Source: Candidatus Manganitrophus noduliformans
Lineage (GTDB): Bacteria; Nitrospirota; Nitrospiria; SBBL01; Manganitrophaceae
Assembly (NCBI RefSeq): GCF_012184425.1
Contig: NZ_VTOW01000002.1
Location: 372,001 to 436,000, forward strand
Direction: 5' to 3'
Length of the DNA: 64,000 nucleotides
Within the stretch, counting starts at the first letter, position 1; every line of letters begins with the position of its first letter. The translations under genes and the position numbers were made by a program. Shown one piece after another: positions 55,339-63,713 of the stretch. Under the pieces are notes generated by a model that saw only the letters and a program-made list of their open reading frames with translations, had not been told where the DNA came from and ran no database searches.

Positions 55339-55881
55339 TCAAAATGACTGGATCCGGTGACGGACCTTCAATTTGTTGACCTGCGTCATTAAAGCGCGGA
55401 TGAGTTTTTCCTTTTCGCCGAGGATCGTCCGCAACTTTTTTGCCTCACATCGGTGTCGATCCTGCCTCCTTTTCTTATCCTTCACGATATAAATCGAATG
55501 GGAATGGTGGCGATGATCACCCGGTTGATTTGGACAAAGAAGAAATCTCAGATATCGATCAATCTCGATGATTTCCTCAATCGTGGTGGGAACCAGATCG
55601 CTTACCTTCCGACTTAACCCAGACAAATATTGCAGTTCCTTCATAGTTAAACCGATATAAGGTTGAATCTCCCTCAATAGGTGAGGATACAAAGAGAGCT
55701 GTTCATGAAATGTGAAAAGCTCGATGTTACTATCGATCCGCTGTGAGAGAAACACGAAGTACTGAGCCAAGAGATCTTCCTTCCCGATCTTCGCCAAGGA
55801 GACGATCCCTTTGATGAGTTGATTCTGAAGTTGTCCTTTTTCTTTCGCTCGGCTCAGCAGATGAACCGGATCGATTTCCAT
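55339..55881 (-). CDS. Hypothetical protein, possible FlhD-like partner
   Basis: The ATG at 55881 with GGAG upstream avoids overlap with the preceding gene and gives 180 residues. The centre, IGLTMKELQYLSGLSRKV then EEIIEIDRYLRFLL, has a helix pattern like FlhD (LGINEEMANTLGALT ... FRF). The C-terminus is basic and His-rich (HRHHSHSIYIVKDKKRR). It precedes the FlhC-like gene by 29 nt in the same direction. The FlhD link is weak on its own; the pairing raises it. Confidence 0.35.
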   Translation of the reverse strand: MEIDPVHLLSRAKEKGQLQNQLIKGIVSLAKIGKEDLLAQYFVFLSQRIDSNIELFTFHEQLSLYPHLLREIQPYIGLTMKELQYLSGLSRKVSDLVPTTIEEIIEIDRYLRFLLCPNQPGDHRHHSHSIYIVKDKKRRQDRHRCEAKKLRTILGEKEKLIRALMTQVNKLKVRHRIQSF

Positions 55882-55900
55882 TCCCTTCACTCCATCATGA

Positions 55901-56164
55901 TCACAATCCCCAGACATGCGCCAGGGCTTCATCCAGAGGAATGGTATGATAGCCGCTGCACGTATAGCGGTATGCCCTCCCCTCCTCGTCCAAGTTCAAA
56001 TAGAATCTTGTGACAATATGCTTATACAAGACAATTCTCTTTTCTCCGGTTTGCACCTCCCCCATATACATGAACGCGGGAAGATTTTGGCGTCCGACGA
56101 TTCGCTCTAGCGGCTCCCATGTCGGTTCTTTCCATGCCGGCTTATTTATCGAGGATTCCATCAT
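55901..56164 (-). CDS. Small hypothetical protein after rep
   Basis: The start at 56164 after GTAGGGGCG gives 87 residues and overlaps the rep stop region by 23 nt, implying coupled translation. The sequence (EPTWEPLERIVGRQNLPAFM, YKHIVTRFYLNLDEEGRAYR) looks like a compact beta-rich domain. No family is recognised. Its location suggests a role with the initiator, for example in copy control. Confidence 0.55.
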   Translation of the reverse strand: MMESSINKPAWKEPTWEPLERIVGRQNLPAFMYMGEVQTGEKRIVLYKHIVTRFYLNLDEEGRAYRYTCSGYHTIPLDEALAHVWGL

Positions 56165-57332
56165 CGCCCCTACAAGTTGAAAATTCACTGTGTTTGTTCG
56201 CCGGCCTGTCCCGTTCCCGGGCCAGCCGTTTGAGCACGGCGGTGAAGAAGCGGGCCCGGGAGGTCCGGATCTGACCGCGGCGGTCGGCGTCTTTTGTCTC
56301 CGAAAGCGCGGAATAAATGAGGACCTCCGGCAGGCGACGCACTAGTTTTTCATAATAGGAACGGCTATGGGGGTCATTCGTGACTTCGAGGATCTGTTTG
56401 ACGAGATCAACCTGCTCCGGGTCTGCGCATTCATTCAGTAGGATTGTTGTCGGCCTTTTTCTCACGACCAGTTTGTAATCCTGGCCGTCCTTTGTATGAG
56501 TGAGCGTCAGATCGAGGATCCCTGTGGAGATCGCCTTCCCGTTAATCTGATTGGCAGCACGCCGAATCAGCCGGAGACGTTCGGACGGCCAGGCATATCT
56601 CCCGCGAATCGAAAGGTCATCTTGAAGAAGCCGGGCGCAGCGGCGCTGCCAGTTGAACTTGTCGGCCATGATGACATCCAGAAATGAATAAAGAGAGATG
56701 GCAATCTCTCCGCGAATCTCCATTACGATGTCGATCAAAACCGGTTTTGAATGCTGACGCTGCAGATTTTTCTCGATCCGCTCATTGAACCGAAAAGTGG
56801 TGGTCCCTTTATAATTCTGATTCTGAGAGTGAACCTTCCGGGACTCATGGATTCTGAGCATTGAGAGAACATTGATTGGTTCCTCGAAGCAGTGGTAGCG
56901 TCCGGATTCCTTATCGAAAAAGGAGTATTGCCATGTGATCGGGACCTTCCGTAAGGCTCGCAGCGACTGCTTGAGGAACGACAGCTGCTTCTTTCCCCAT
57001 CCCATTTTCATCGTTCGAGCCAGTTCCCTTAAACTGACAGCAGTTCCCTCGCCGGCAGGACAAGCCGGGCGCTCCCACCACATTTTTTGAAGGGCCAGGT
57101 AGGTACGATAGTCGAGCGTGTTTAGACTCCGGCGGTCGACAGGTTCGACAAAGATTTTGGCCAGAACCTTTCTCCCTTCGATGTCGATTACCCAGGTCTT
57201 TATCCGGGCCCAGGAATCCTTGCGGGTGTGCGAAGGCGAGAAGATAAACGACGCGAACTTCGCAACATTCAATTCAACAGGAAGGACCTCCAGATGGTGA
57301 TCGAGACCGGGAATCAGAATGGACTCCAGCAT
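56142..57332 (-). CDS. Plasmid replication initiator (RepA/TrfA-like)
   Basis: This is a 396-residue basic protein. The layout fits a winged-helix initiator: a first domain with TLDYRTYLALQKMWWE and VSLRELARTMKMGWGKKQLS (DNA-reading helix), then PITWQYSFFDKESGRYHCF. A second half has ISLYSFLDVIMADKFNW, WPSERLRLIRRAANQINGK and a basic tail RTSRARFFTAVLKRLARE. The strongest support is position: five iterons and a DnaA-box-like site lie 190-350 bp upstream. Family name is not certain. Confidence 0.65.
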   Translation of the reverse strand: MLESILIPGLDHHLEVLPVELNVAKFASFIFSPSHTRKDSWARIKTWVIDIEGRKVLAKIFVEPVDRRSLNTLDYRTYLALQKMWWERPACPAGEGTAVSLRELARTMKMGWGKKQLSFLKQSLRALRKVPITWQYSFFDKESGRYHCFEEPINVLSMLRIHESRKVHSQNQNYKGTTTFRFNERIEKNLQRQHSKPVLIDIVMEIRGEIAISLYSFLDVIMADKFNWQRRCARLLQDDLSIRGRYAWPSERLRLIRRAANQINGKAISTGILDLTLTHTKDGQDYKLVVRKRPTTILLNECADPEQVDLVKQILEVTNDPHSRSYYEKLVRRLPEVLIYSALSETKDADRRGQIRTSRARFFTAVLKRLARERDRPANKHSEFSTCRGDDGILDK

Positions 57333-57520
57333 ATTCGTCTTCTCAGTCGGCGCACTTCAACCGAAAACACTCGTTTTGGAGAAAGCTAAAATACCGGTTT
57401 GTCATCGCCCTGAAAAGCGTCAACGCTAAATTATTTAACCGTTAATCGCTTCAATGAAACGCTCTGGTCAAACGAATGCTATTTTTTGTTCGTGCATTCA
57501 ATCTCTTACGATTCAAATAC

Positions 57521-57684
57521 CTGCACGAAGTACACCAAGCCCCTGCTCAAAGTACACCGGGAAAAATGCTTTCCTTGCATGAGGTACACCAACTTCCCTG
57601 TACAAAGTACACCGTTCCGATTCGAACATCTCAAATTGTGGAAAAGGGAAAAGACGAATTGAAATATCCTGCACAAAGTACACC
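57521..57684. repeat. Five iterons, likely vegetative origin (oriV)
   Basis: A 16-bp motif with consensus CTGCACAAAGTACACC occurs in direct orientation at 57521, 57543, 57575, 57598 and 57669. Start-to-start steps are 22, 32, 23 and 71 bp, close to whole helical turns. The GTACACC half is invariant. TGTGGAAAA at 57637-57645 is one base from a DnaA box (TGTGGATAA). AT-rich DNA (57,420-57,500) lies between the iterons and the rep gene and may melt first. This is an iteron-type origin. Confidence 0.9.
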
Positions 57685-58121
57685 GGCGTTCTGGTCATCA
57701 TGAGTCTGCGCTTTATACCACCGCAGGTAATTCGTCCTATTGATTTGATCTGTAAAATTGCCAATAACTAAAGATGGATTCTCTTACTCTCATCTATCGC
57801 AACTTATGTGCCCAATGGAAGAACCGACGCTTCGACATCTCTTCATAGATTGAGAGGTAGAAAGCACACATATCATCAATGACTTAGGCGGAGCAAGGGC
57901 AGGAAAAGATTCAGAAGGAAAAAGGAATACGATGGCTGATCCGTCTCTCATCGGCATCAGAACTTCGAGACACCTGACGTGAAGAGGCAACAGAGTCAGC
58001 CATTACTCAAATTAGTTTTTCGAGGGAAAAACTTAATTCAGCAAGTTTGATCAGAGTACAGATATTGATAACACCTACAAATAGTCGAAAATAATTTGTC
58101 TTAAATTAACGATTACCAATA
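57685..58121. other. AT-rich stretch beside the origin
   Basis: No gene with support is visible. It separates the origin from the GC-rich block that follows. Confidence 0.5.
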
Positions 58122-58189
58122 AAAAAACGGGGCGCGTAACCGGCCTGCCGAAGGCAGGTCCGGTCGACCCACGGACTAGGCGGCGCCCA
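58122..58189 (-). terminator. Composite terminator after the MACPF-like gene
   Basis: The inner hairpin has arms ACCGGCCTGCC (58140-58150) and GGCAGGTCCGGT (58154-58165) around GAA, with a single bulge. The outer stem pairs GGGCGC (58131-58136) with GCGCCC (58184-58189). The minus strand then runs into T7. It lies 48 nt after the stop of the 601-residue gene. Confidence 0.65.
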
Positions 58190-58236
58190 CCCTGCACCTG
58201 GTCGTTCACAGACAATTGCACCTTGACGGCTGCAAG

Positions 58237-60042
58237 CTAGTCCGGCCCAGAAAGTGTCGCGGACCCGCTGTTCGACCAATCGCCTTCACCGCTCACTGAC
58301 GTCCCGCCGTCGTTCTTGGTCCACCAGCGGTTGCGAAACTCGAAGGTCTCCGTGGCTGTTCTTCCGTTGTTGGCGTTCGGCGTCGATGTCACAATTCGGG
58401 ACCACTTCTGATACTCGATATCAAAGCGCGTGTCCCGTCCGAAGCCGTCCCGGACGACGAGAAAGAAGACGCCATCACCGCTGGGAATGTCGCCGCGCCA
58501 AAGCTTTTTGCGCTCGTCCCAGAGGTCAACGTCGCGCCAGCCTGGGTTATTACGCGTTGTCTCGACGACGACAGCAGCTCGGCCCGGGCCGTACTTCTCC
58601 GCGTAGCTGCCTGCTTCCTGGGTCAACGGAATCGTCTTTAGGCCCCTGTTCTCGAAGAATAATTGCGCTGTACGCAACGCGGCGCCTTCAATCAGCAGGA
58701 TTACGCTCGCCGACTCGTTTGGCGCCACGGCAGACAGTTCGCGGCGCCCGGCCCCGTGCGGCGCTGGAAGCATCTCCGTCATGGCTGCGACCGATTCCTC
58801 GCGTCCCCAGACGCCACGAGAGGTGGTTAGGACCCGGAAGCTCGCGCGGGGGAGAGCCGGCAGCTGGAAGGCACCGTCATCGACTGGCGAGAGGTTGAGC
58901 GCTTTCACAGTCGGGGCGCAGTTCGGAACCGACTCATAGCAGATTTTTGAGGCGTCGGCGATCTTGGCAAGGTTGCTGTCGATGATCTCCTTTTGCGCAA
59001 GAACCTTCTCCAACTGCTCCTTTCCCATGCCCAGTTCAATGAGTCGGTTGGCCAGTACTTGACGCCTGAACTCGCGCTCGAAATCGCCGTGCAGTGTTTT
59101 ACGTGCTTCGCGGGCAATCTCCGTGAGAAAGGGGTAACCGTCCTGCAGGTGGATACCGGCTTGTGAATAACGCGCAGTCTTATATTCCAAAGGTGAACCT
59201 CCCGGAGTTGCGCCAGGCGCAAGTTGGGCAGGAAAGCCCCGCTGCACGTCCGTCGCATAAGTCAGCGCGGCTTGCGTCACCTTCGTGCACTGGGTCAAGT
59301 CGCCGAGACCACATTGGACGAAGTTGGTACTGCCCTCCGGGGTATTCGGGAAGATGCCGGTGAGCTTGCTAACGTCACCACCCATCTGCAGTGCGGTCAC
59401 CGTGATCTTGGCGTCCCTCCCGTATTCGCGCGACGCCTGCTGGAGGCTGGCGTCGGCGGAGTACAGCGGACCAGACACGGAAAACTGCGACTGGAATGAC
59501 TGCTTGCGCTCCTTGGAGGTGAAGTCGATGCGGATGGAGAAGAACAGCCGCGAGCCGACTTTGATCTCGTCTACGTACTCGTCGCCGCATGTCTCAGCCC
59601 AACGTTCGATGTCCCCTGCTACGCTGTTGCCAATCGGCGAACGAGTGACGGCAGACAGCTTGCGCGAGGGCAACTTGTATTCGGACAGCCACACCGCCGA
59701 AATTGAGTACTCGTTTGAAACCACACTGCGCATGAATTTGGCCGAGCCGCTGGTTTCCACTGCGCCGAAGCGGGCGCGTCCACCCGCCGAAAGCCCGAGT
59801 TGTTCGGACGCTTGTTGCTCGGTGAGTGCCTGGTCAAAGCTGAACGTGGCTTGAGAGCTTCCGCTGAATACCTCGGTACCTTGAACGCACTGCTGTGCAA
59901 GCAGGTCTTCTTTCTCAGACTGGTAGCCACCACCTAGCAGCGCTGAGCGAGTCGCAGTCGACGAGGCGATGTCCGCAGCGTGCGCAACAGCAAAGCTCAA
60001 CACGCAGGTCAGTGCCGCCAGAATTCGAGCGGCGACGCTCAT
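58237..60042 (-). CDS. Secreted MACPF-like (pore-forming type) protein A
   Basis: This 601-residue protein has a signal peptide (ILAALTCVLSFAVAHA). Residues about 150-235 carry ETCGDEYVDEIKVGSRLFF, a beta-hairpin-like stretch and ITVTALQMGGD. This resembles the membrane-attack-complex/perforin signature (FGTHY-x-G-G), where the FGTHY position reads CGDEY. A helical region (about 300-360) and a C-terminal beta-rich domain ending in Gly/Ser/Asp follow. The protein at 60,792-62,477 shows the same order of elements. The ATG overlaps the stop of the upstream enzyme-like gene (ATGA), so both are coupled. The GC-rich codon use differs from nearby plasmid genes. Confidence 0.45.
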   Translation of the reverse strand: MSVAARILAALTCVLSFAVAHAADIASSTATRSALLGGGYQSEKEDLLAQQCVQGTEVFSGSSQATFSFDQALTEQQASEQLGLSAGGRARFGAVETSGSAKFMRSVVSNEYSISAVWLSEYKLPSRKLSAVTRSPIGNSVAGDIERWAETCGDEYVDEIKVGSRLFFSIRIDFTSKERKQSFQSQFSVSGPLYSADASLQQASREYGRDAKITVTALQMGGDVSKLTGIFPNTPEGSTNFVQCGLGDLTQCTKVTQAALTYATDVQRGFPAQLAPGATPGGSPLEYKTARYSQAGIHLQDGYPFLTEIAREARKTLHGDFEREFRRQVLANRLIELGMGKEQLEKVLAQKEIIDSNLAKIADASKICYESVPNCAPTVKALNLSPVDDGAFQLPALPRASFRVLTTSRGVWGREESVAAMTEMLPAPHGAGRRELSAVAPNESASVILLIEGAALRTAQLFFENRGLKTIPLTQEAGSYAEKYGPGRAAVVVETTRNNPGWRDVDLWDERKKLWRGDIPSGDGVFFLVVRDGFGRDTRFDIEYQKWSRIVTSTPNANNGRTATETFEFRNRWWTKNDGGTSVSGEGDWSNSGSATLSGPD

Positions 60043-60557
60043 GGGTTGGCCTCCTTGAGCTTCGTCACATACTGCACCGGAGTGCTAAACGACGTGCCAG
60101 CGGGGCGGTTCAAGCCCGCCGCTCCCGCCACGGCGTTAGCCAGCGAAACGCAGTTGGTCGACGTAAGCGAGAAGCTCTTGTCCCAGCCTGCGATAGTCGC
60201 GAGGATCTGCTGACGCTGTTTCAGTGATATGGACTTGGTCAGACTCACAACGACGTTGCTGAAGCGTGTCGGCGGGCGGGCAGAAAAGTTGAACTCCGAG
60301 TCAACGACACCGGGGCCACCGAAGATCGCTCCGATCGACTTCGGGTAGAAACCGTAGCAGTCCTCTTTTATCCCGGTGTTGGTCGGCAACTGTAGGCACA
60401 CGAAGGCATGCCCGGTGAAGCTACTATCGCTCCAATTGGACCCGGTCGCCATGAACTGTACGGATGGTTCAGGCGCGGCAATTACGGACTGGCACAATGC
60501 AACTGAGCACAGCAAGACGGCCGCCGCCCGCGTGACCCAATGACATTCAAAGGCCAT
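60039..60557 (-). CDS. Secreted permuted papain-like (NlpC/P60-type) protein
   Basis: The ATG at 60557 after AAGGAAAAGGGAA is preferred, giving 172 residues with a signal peptide ending near SVIAAPEP. A His in SFTGHAFVCLQLP and a Cys in LTSTNCVSLANAVAGAAG, in that order, with DCYGFYPKS between, match the circularly permuted papain-like fold (YiiX/LRAT type). It may be a cysteine peptidase, amidase or acyltransferase. It is translationally coupled to the MACPF-like protein A, so it may process or help deliver it. Confidence 0.4.
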   Translation of the reverse strand: MAFECHWVTRAAAVLLCSVALCQSVIAAPEPSVQFMATGSNWSDSSFTGHAFVCLQLPTNTGIKEDCYGFYPKSIGAIFGGPGVVDSEFNFSARPPTRFSNVVVSLTKSISLKQRQQILATIAGWDKSFSLTSTNCVSLANAVAGAAGLNRPAGTSFSTPVQYVTKLKEANP

Positions 60558-60582
60558 TTCCCTTTTCCTTCCATATCGCATC

Positions 60583-60606
60583 CGACGTAGAGATCCTCCT
60601 ACGTCG
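60583..60606. promoter_or_regulatory. Inverted repeat in the leader of the papain-like gene
   Basis: Perfect 8-base arms CGACGTAG (60583-60590) and CTACGTCG (60599-60606) lie 26 nt before the start codon. It may be an operator or an mRNA hairpin. The remaining 185 nt to 60,791 shows no gene. Confidence 0.45.
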
Positions 60607-60791
60607 CGCGTGAGTTGACAATCGCGCTTCAGAAGGCCGCGGGTCGGCCCTCATGCCATTCCCTTTGTGAGCCGGCCGCCCGCCTCGAATCGCCACACAG
60701 GGCGTCACCAAACCGCGGGAATTAGGTTCCAAACCTCCCGAATGGGTTCCTCGTGGATTTGCGCCTAGCTGTTGCAAGAGGCTATTAGTAA

Positions 60792-62477
60792 TTACTGAAA
60801 CTTATCGAGTTCAAAGACGCTGCGTCGCCCAAGTTTGTCGAGTATTTCGACCGTAGGCAAAGGCACGTCCTTGCGCTGCTCGATGCCGAGAGATACTCCG
60901 CCGAATAGTAAGGTGCGGTCGATTTCGCTACGAATCGTGCAGTCTGAAAAATTCGTAGGGCGCCGCTCGAACAGTTCATCGACAGGGTCCTTCGTTGCTT
61001 CCGTCAATAAAAGCCTGAACGTTGCCATAGTTTCTGCTAACTCTGCTAAGGTCTTAGGCTCATCGGAAGTGGGTTTGGAGCTATCGGTTGTAGTGATCTT
61101 TGGAATTCTCACCGCGGGCGCAAGCGGCACGCGCGAATCGGGAGTAATGAGCCAAACACTGTCGAAGAGGGTTTGGTCTCCCGATAGGCCTAGCACAAAC
61201 TCGCTGAATCCAATCCTCTGGCCTGTCGCAGGAGGTGGCGGCGGCGACCGTCGCGACACAATTCTAGCAGGCTCCAGGTGAATTTCTTGGCACCGCGATA
61301 TACCTACCAATGAGAGGCCGGGTGGAATCGGGGGCCAAGCAACGCGAGGTAGGTTGCCAACGGCGGTGGGAACGCTACAGTCCGTTTCCCCTGTTAGGCA
61401 GGCTACCGCCGCAAGCTTTAGCGCATTCCGCCCGCTTTCGTAAAGGATTCGGACGTCGTTGAGTTCGCTGCGTTTGGCCGGACTGACGTATTTCACCAGG
61501 TACATTTCTGCTTCGGAGGTCGGTTTAACCAGGAAGTCGATTCTCCGAATCAGGCCGGTGAGGTTCTCGTATTGCGAGTAAATCTCCCACAGCCGGTCTT
61601 GCGCCAAGTTCGGAGGGGCTTGAAACGAGAGGTTCGAGAACTGGCTTAGAGGACTGGTCTGATACGTCAGAGGGGCCGCATTGGCCGGCGTAGTTGCCCT
61701 TCCGTACTCAGTCAAGGCCGCCTTGACGGCCGCCAGATCTGTGGCAGACACGAACTTTGCCAGAACCTGTGACCCTGGCCCACCTTGAACATGCACATAG
61801 GTCTTGATGCTCACACGAGATTGAATCTTTTGAGCGACGTTGTTGTATGCCGAATCAAAGCTCGCTCCCGCATTTGGCCCGGAATACTTCGCGTTCAATG
61901 CGGCGGACAACTCGCGCTTTTCGGAGTTCGTCAAGTTGTGGACCTCGTAAACAACTGCCGCAATGGCGCCGCGGCTCTCCTGTGACACGACTTCTGGTCC
62001 GCAGCGCGCCTTAGCCTCGGAAGGGTTGGCTGCCTCTGTCAATAATGGAGTGGGCACCGGGTTTTTAAGGCGGTAGCGACCGAAGTTAATCTTGATTCTG
62101 GCCACCCAGACCAAGGTTGACTCATCGAACGAAACACCAACATTCTGAGAGAAGGATGCGCCCCCTGAAAACATGGCCGTGTGCGCTTCCATCGACGCGG
62201 AGATACCGACAGTACTGAGCAAGGAACGTCGGTCAGACACCTCGCTGACTTCCACCGAGCCGACGGCGATCCCGCTGGGGTCGATAGACTCGACACCCTC
62301 GTGCGAAATGCAGACGGAAACGAACGGCACCGTAGGCGTACTGGGTTCGTAGCCAAAGCCCAAGCGAACAACTCCATTGGGATGGTAGTCGATAGAGCTT
62401 TGGGCTAGTGCAGTATTGGACACTAGAAGCAGTAAACTGACATGAAGCAACACATCGGAAACACAGCTACGTCGCAT
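60792..62477 (-). CDS. Secreted MACPF-like protein B
   Basis: The ATG at 62477 after GGGAGG is preferred over the GTG at 62483, giving 561 residues with a signal peptide (LLHVSLLLLVSNTALAQ). The segment ARCGPEVVSQESRGAIAAVV, then AGASFDSAYNNVAQKIQS and IKTYVHVQGG (about 160-240), aligns by eye with the MACPF-like segment of protein A at the same distance from the N-terminus. A helical part, a Pro-rich linker (RRSPPPPP) and a C-terminal domain follow. The two are probably distant paralogues and could form one complex. Actual pore formation is unproven. Confidence 0.4.
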   Translation of the reverse strand: MRRSCVSDVLLHVSLLLLVSNTALAQSSIDYHPNGVVRLGFGYEPSTPTVPFVSVCISHEGVESIDPSGIAVGSVEVSEVSDRRSLLSTVGISASMEAHTAMFSGGASFSQNVGVSFDESTLVWVARIKINFGRYRLKNPVPTPLLTEAANPSEAKARCGPEVVSQESRGAIAAVVYEVHNLTNSEKRELSAALNAKYSGPNAGASFDSAYNNVAQKIQSRVSIKTYVHVQGGPGSQVLAKFVSATDLAAVKAALTEYGRATTPANAAPLTYQTSPLSQFSNLSFQAPPNLAQDRLWEIYSQYENLTGLIRRIDFLVKPTSEAEMYLVKYVSPAKRSELNDVRILYESGRNALKLAAVACLTGETDCSVPTAVGNLPRVAWPPIPPGLSLVGISRCQEIHLEPARIVSRRSPPPPPATGQRIGFSEFVLGLSGDQTLFDSVWLITPDSRVPLAPAVRIPKITTTDSSKPTSDEPKTLAELAETMATFRLLLTEATKDPVDELFERRPTNFSDCTIRSEIDRTLLFGGVSLGIEQRKDVPLPTVEILDKLGRRSVFELDKFQ

Positions 62478-62881
62478 CGGCACCTCCCGCCTACTGATAG
62501 GCTATTAGGCTAAAGCAATCCAACTCTCTGGCAACGTCGACCAGAGGCATGTCTCGTAAGGCTACCACCGCATTCTTCTTGGTCTTGCCGACCGACGAGT
62601 TCCACGCACACAAGCGCACCAGCGCGACGGGGCGGCGTTTGTCAGAACGGTCTCCGACGCAGGTCTATACATTCGGGGCCACCTATGAAAAAATCTGTCC
62701 AAGGGCAAAGCGCTACCGCCTCGGCCTGGGTCCATTTAGAATCTCTATGGAATAGAAGTCAATCACCTATATGCGCTCTTGGCCGCACGATAACGTCAGA
62801 CACCGGCCGCGGCCGCGCTATCAGGTCTGAAGGGCCTTTCGATCTTTCGATCTAGAACATGGCGTCAGGGCGCTGGCCGAT

Positions 62882-62968
62882 TTATTCCTTCACCGGCATT
62901 GCTTTAAACGGCTCTTTGTATTTAATCATGTGATAAATCGCTTTGAGCATGGCGCGAGCCACCTGCCG
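62882..62968 (-). pseudogene. Relic of an IS110-type transposase C-terminus
   Basis: The minus frame RQVARAMLKAIYHMIKYKEP, ending FKAMPVKE and a stop, resembles the last residues of IS110/IS1111 transposases (pattern ARKLL.AIYHMLK..EPY). No upstream part of a transposase is present; the sequence joins directly to an integrase relic. Identification is by a short pattern only. Confidence 0.35.
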
Positions 62969-63070
62969 GGAAACATCGATGCCGTTTGCGCCGACAAAAA
63001 GATCAATGTCCCCGTTGTAATGACACGCGAAGAAGTCGCCGCTGTGATTTCGAGCATGGATGGAACGGCC
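62963..63070 (+). pseudogene. Relic of an integron-type tyrosine recombinase (IntI)
   Basis: The plus-strand frame reads LPGNIDAVCADKKINVPVVM followed by TREEVAAVISSMDGT. Integron integrases have the near-identical run NIDAVRAKK ... LPVVLTREEVRAVL ... EGT at the start of the catalytic domain. Only about 36 codons remain; both sides diverge, and the catalytic Arg/His/Tyr are missing. The GC-rich MACPF-like genes lie on its 5' side in opposite orientation, as cassettes would. Confidence 0.6.
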
Positions 63071-63713
63071 CCGCGAACGGATCAAATCCTTCGAGTGCGA
63101 TTCCCATCGTAAAATTAAAAACCCAAGGGCTTTTCAGAACCCTCGGATTCAAACGAGCGCCACAGAAACCTGCAGACTCAACTTCCCACCATCCCGTCCC
63201 CTCCCCCCGTAAAACATTCCTGGTTGGAGTGTACTGTTGTCTCCGGAAGGGAATCTATCACGACCTTGAAAAAGATGTCAATACGAAGTTTCAGGCGGCC
63301 TACTTAATCTGCGTACCCGGCGAGGTCTCTTCCAGGAATATTCCAAGGATTTCGTACAGCAGTACCGAAAGACATATGAAGTTCTGAAACAGCGGCATCT
63401 TTAGGCATGTAAAAGACGATCAAGGTCGTCAATCTTCAGCCATTTTTGTTTTGAGGAGTTCGACTGCTAATCGACCGAGGCCGGAATTTCATCGCATGAA
63501 GCGAGAGATAAATCACAGAAAAATGTAATCGGAACCAGAAAGGAAAAACAGAATGTTTCGCGAGTGACATTCGCCTCTAAACCCTAAAAGGGTCTCTCGG
63601 CCAGCATGCTCATTACAAATTGAAATCTACAATTTCCTTCAGTATACCAAGGTGAGACTTTCAGGAAGAAGTAGGGCTTTCAATATCGATAAAAGGAATC
63701 GGAATTTTGCAAT
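63071..63713. other. Decayed region without an intact gene
   Basis: Short open stretches on the plus strand (one ending SKDFVQQYRKTYEVLKQRHL near 63,403) look like remnants of a coding sequence with frameshifts, but I cannot name it. No terminator or promoter stands out. Confidence 0.4.

Noticed and set aside
58122-58189. An integron attC site after the MACPF-like gene
   Set aside because: The folded structure has no proper RYYYAAC/GTTRRRY core pair, and a T7 run after it makes a terminator the simpler reading.
62549-62755. A 68-codon plus-strand gene upstream of MACPF-like protein B
   Set aside because: No ribosome site, no domain pattern and no neighbour support; probably chance in GC-rich DNA.
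63071-63120. The 3' end of a tRNA gene (GGATCAAATCC resembling a T-arm)
   Set aside because: Stem and loop lengths do not fit a T-arm and no acceptor or anticodon stem could be built upstream.
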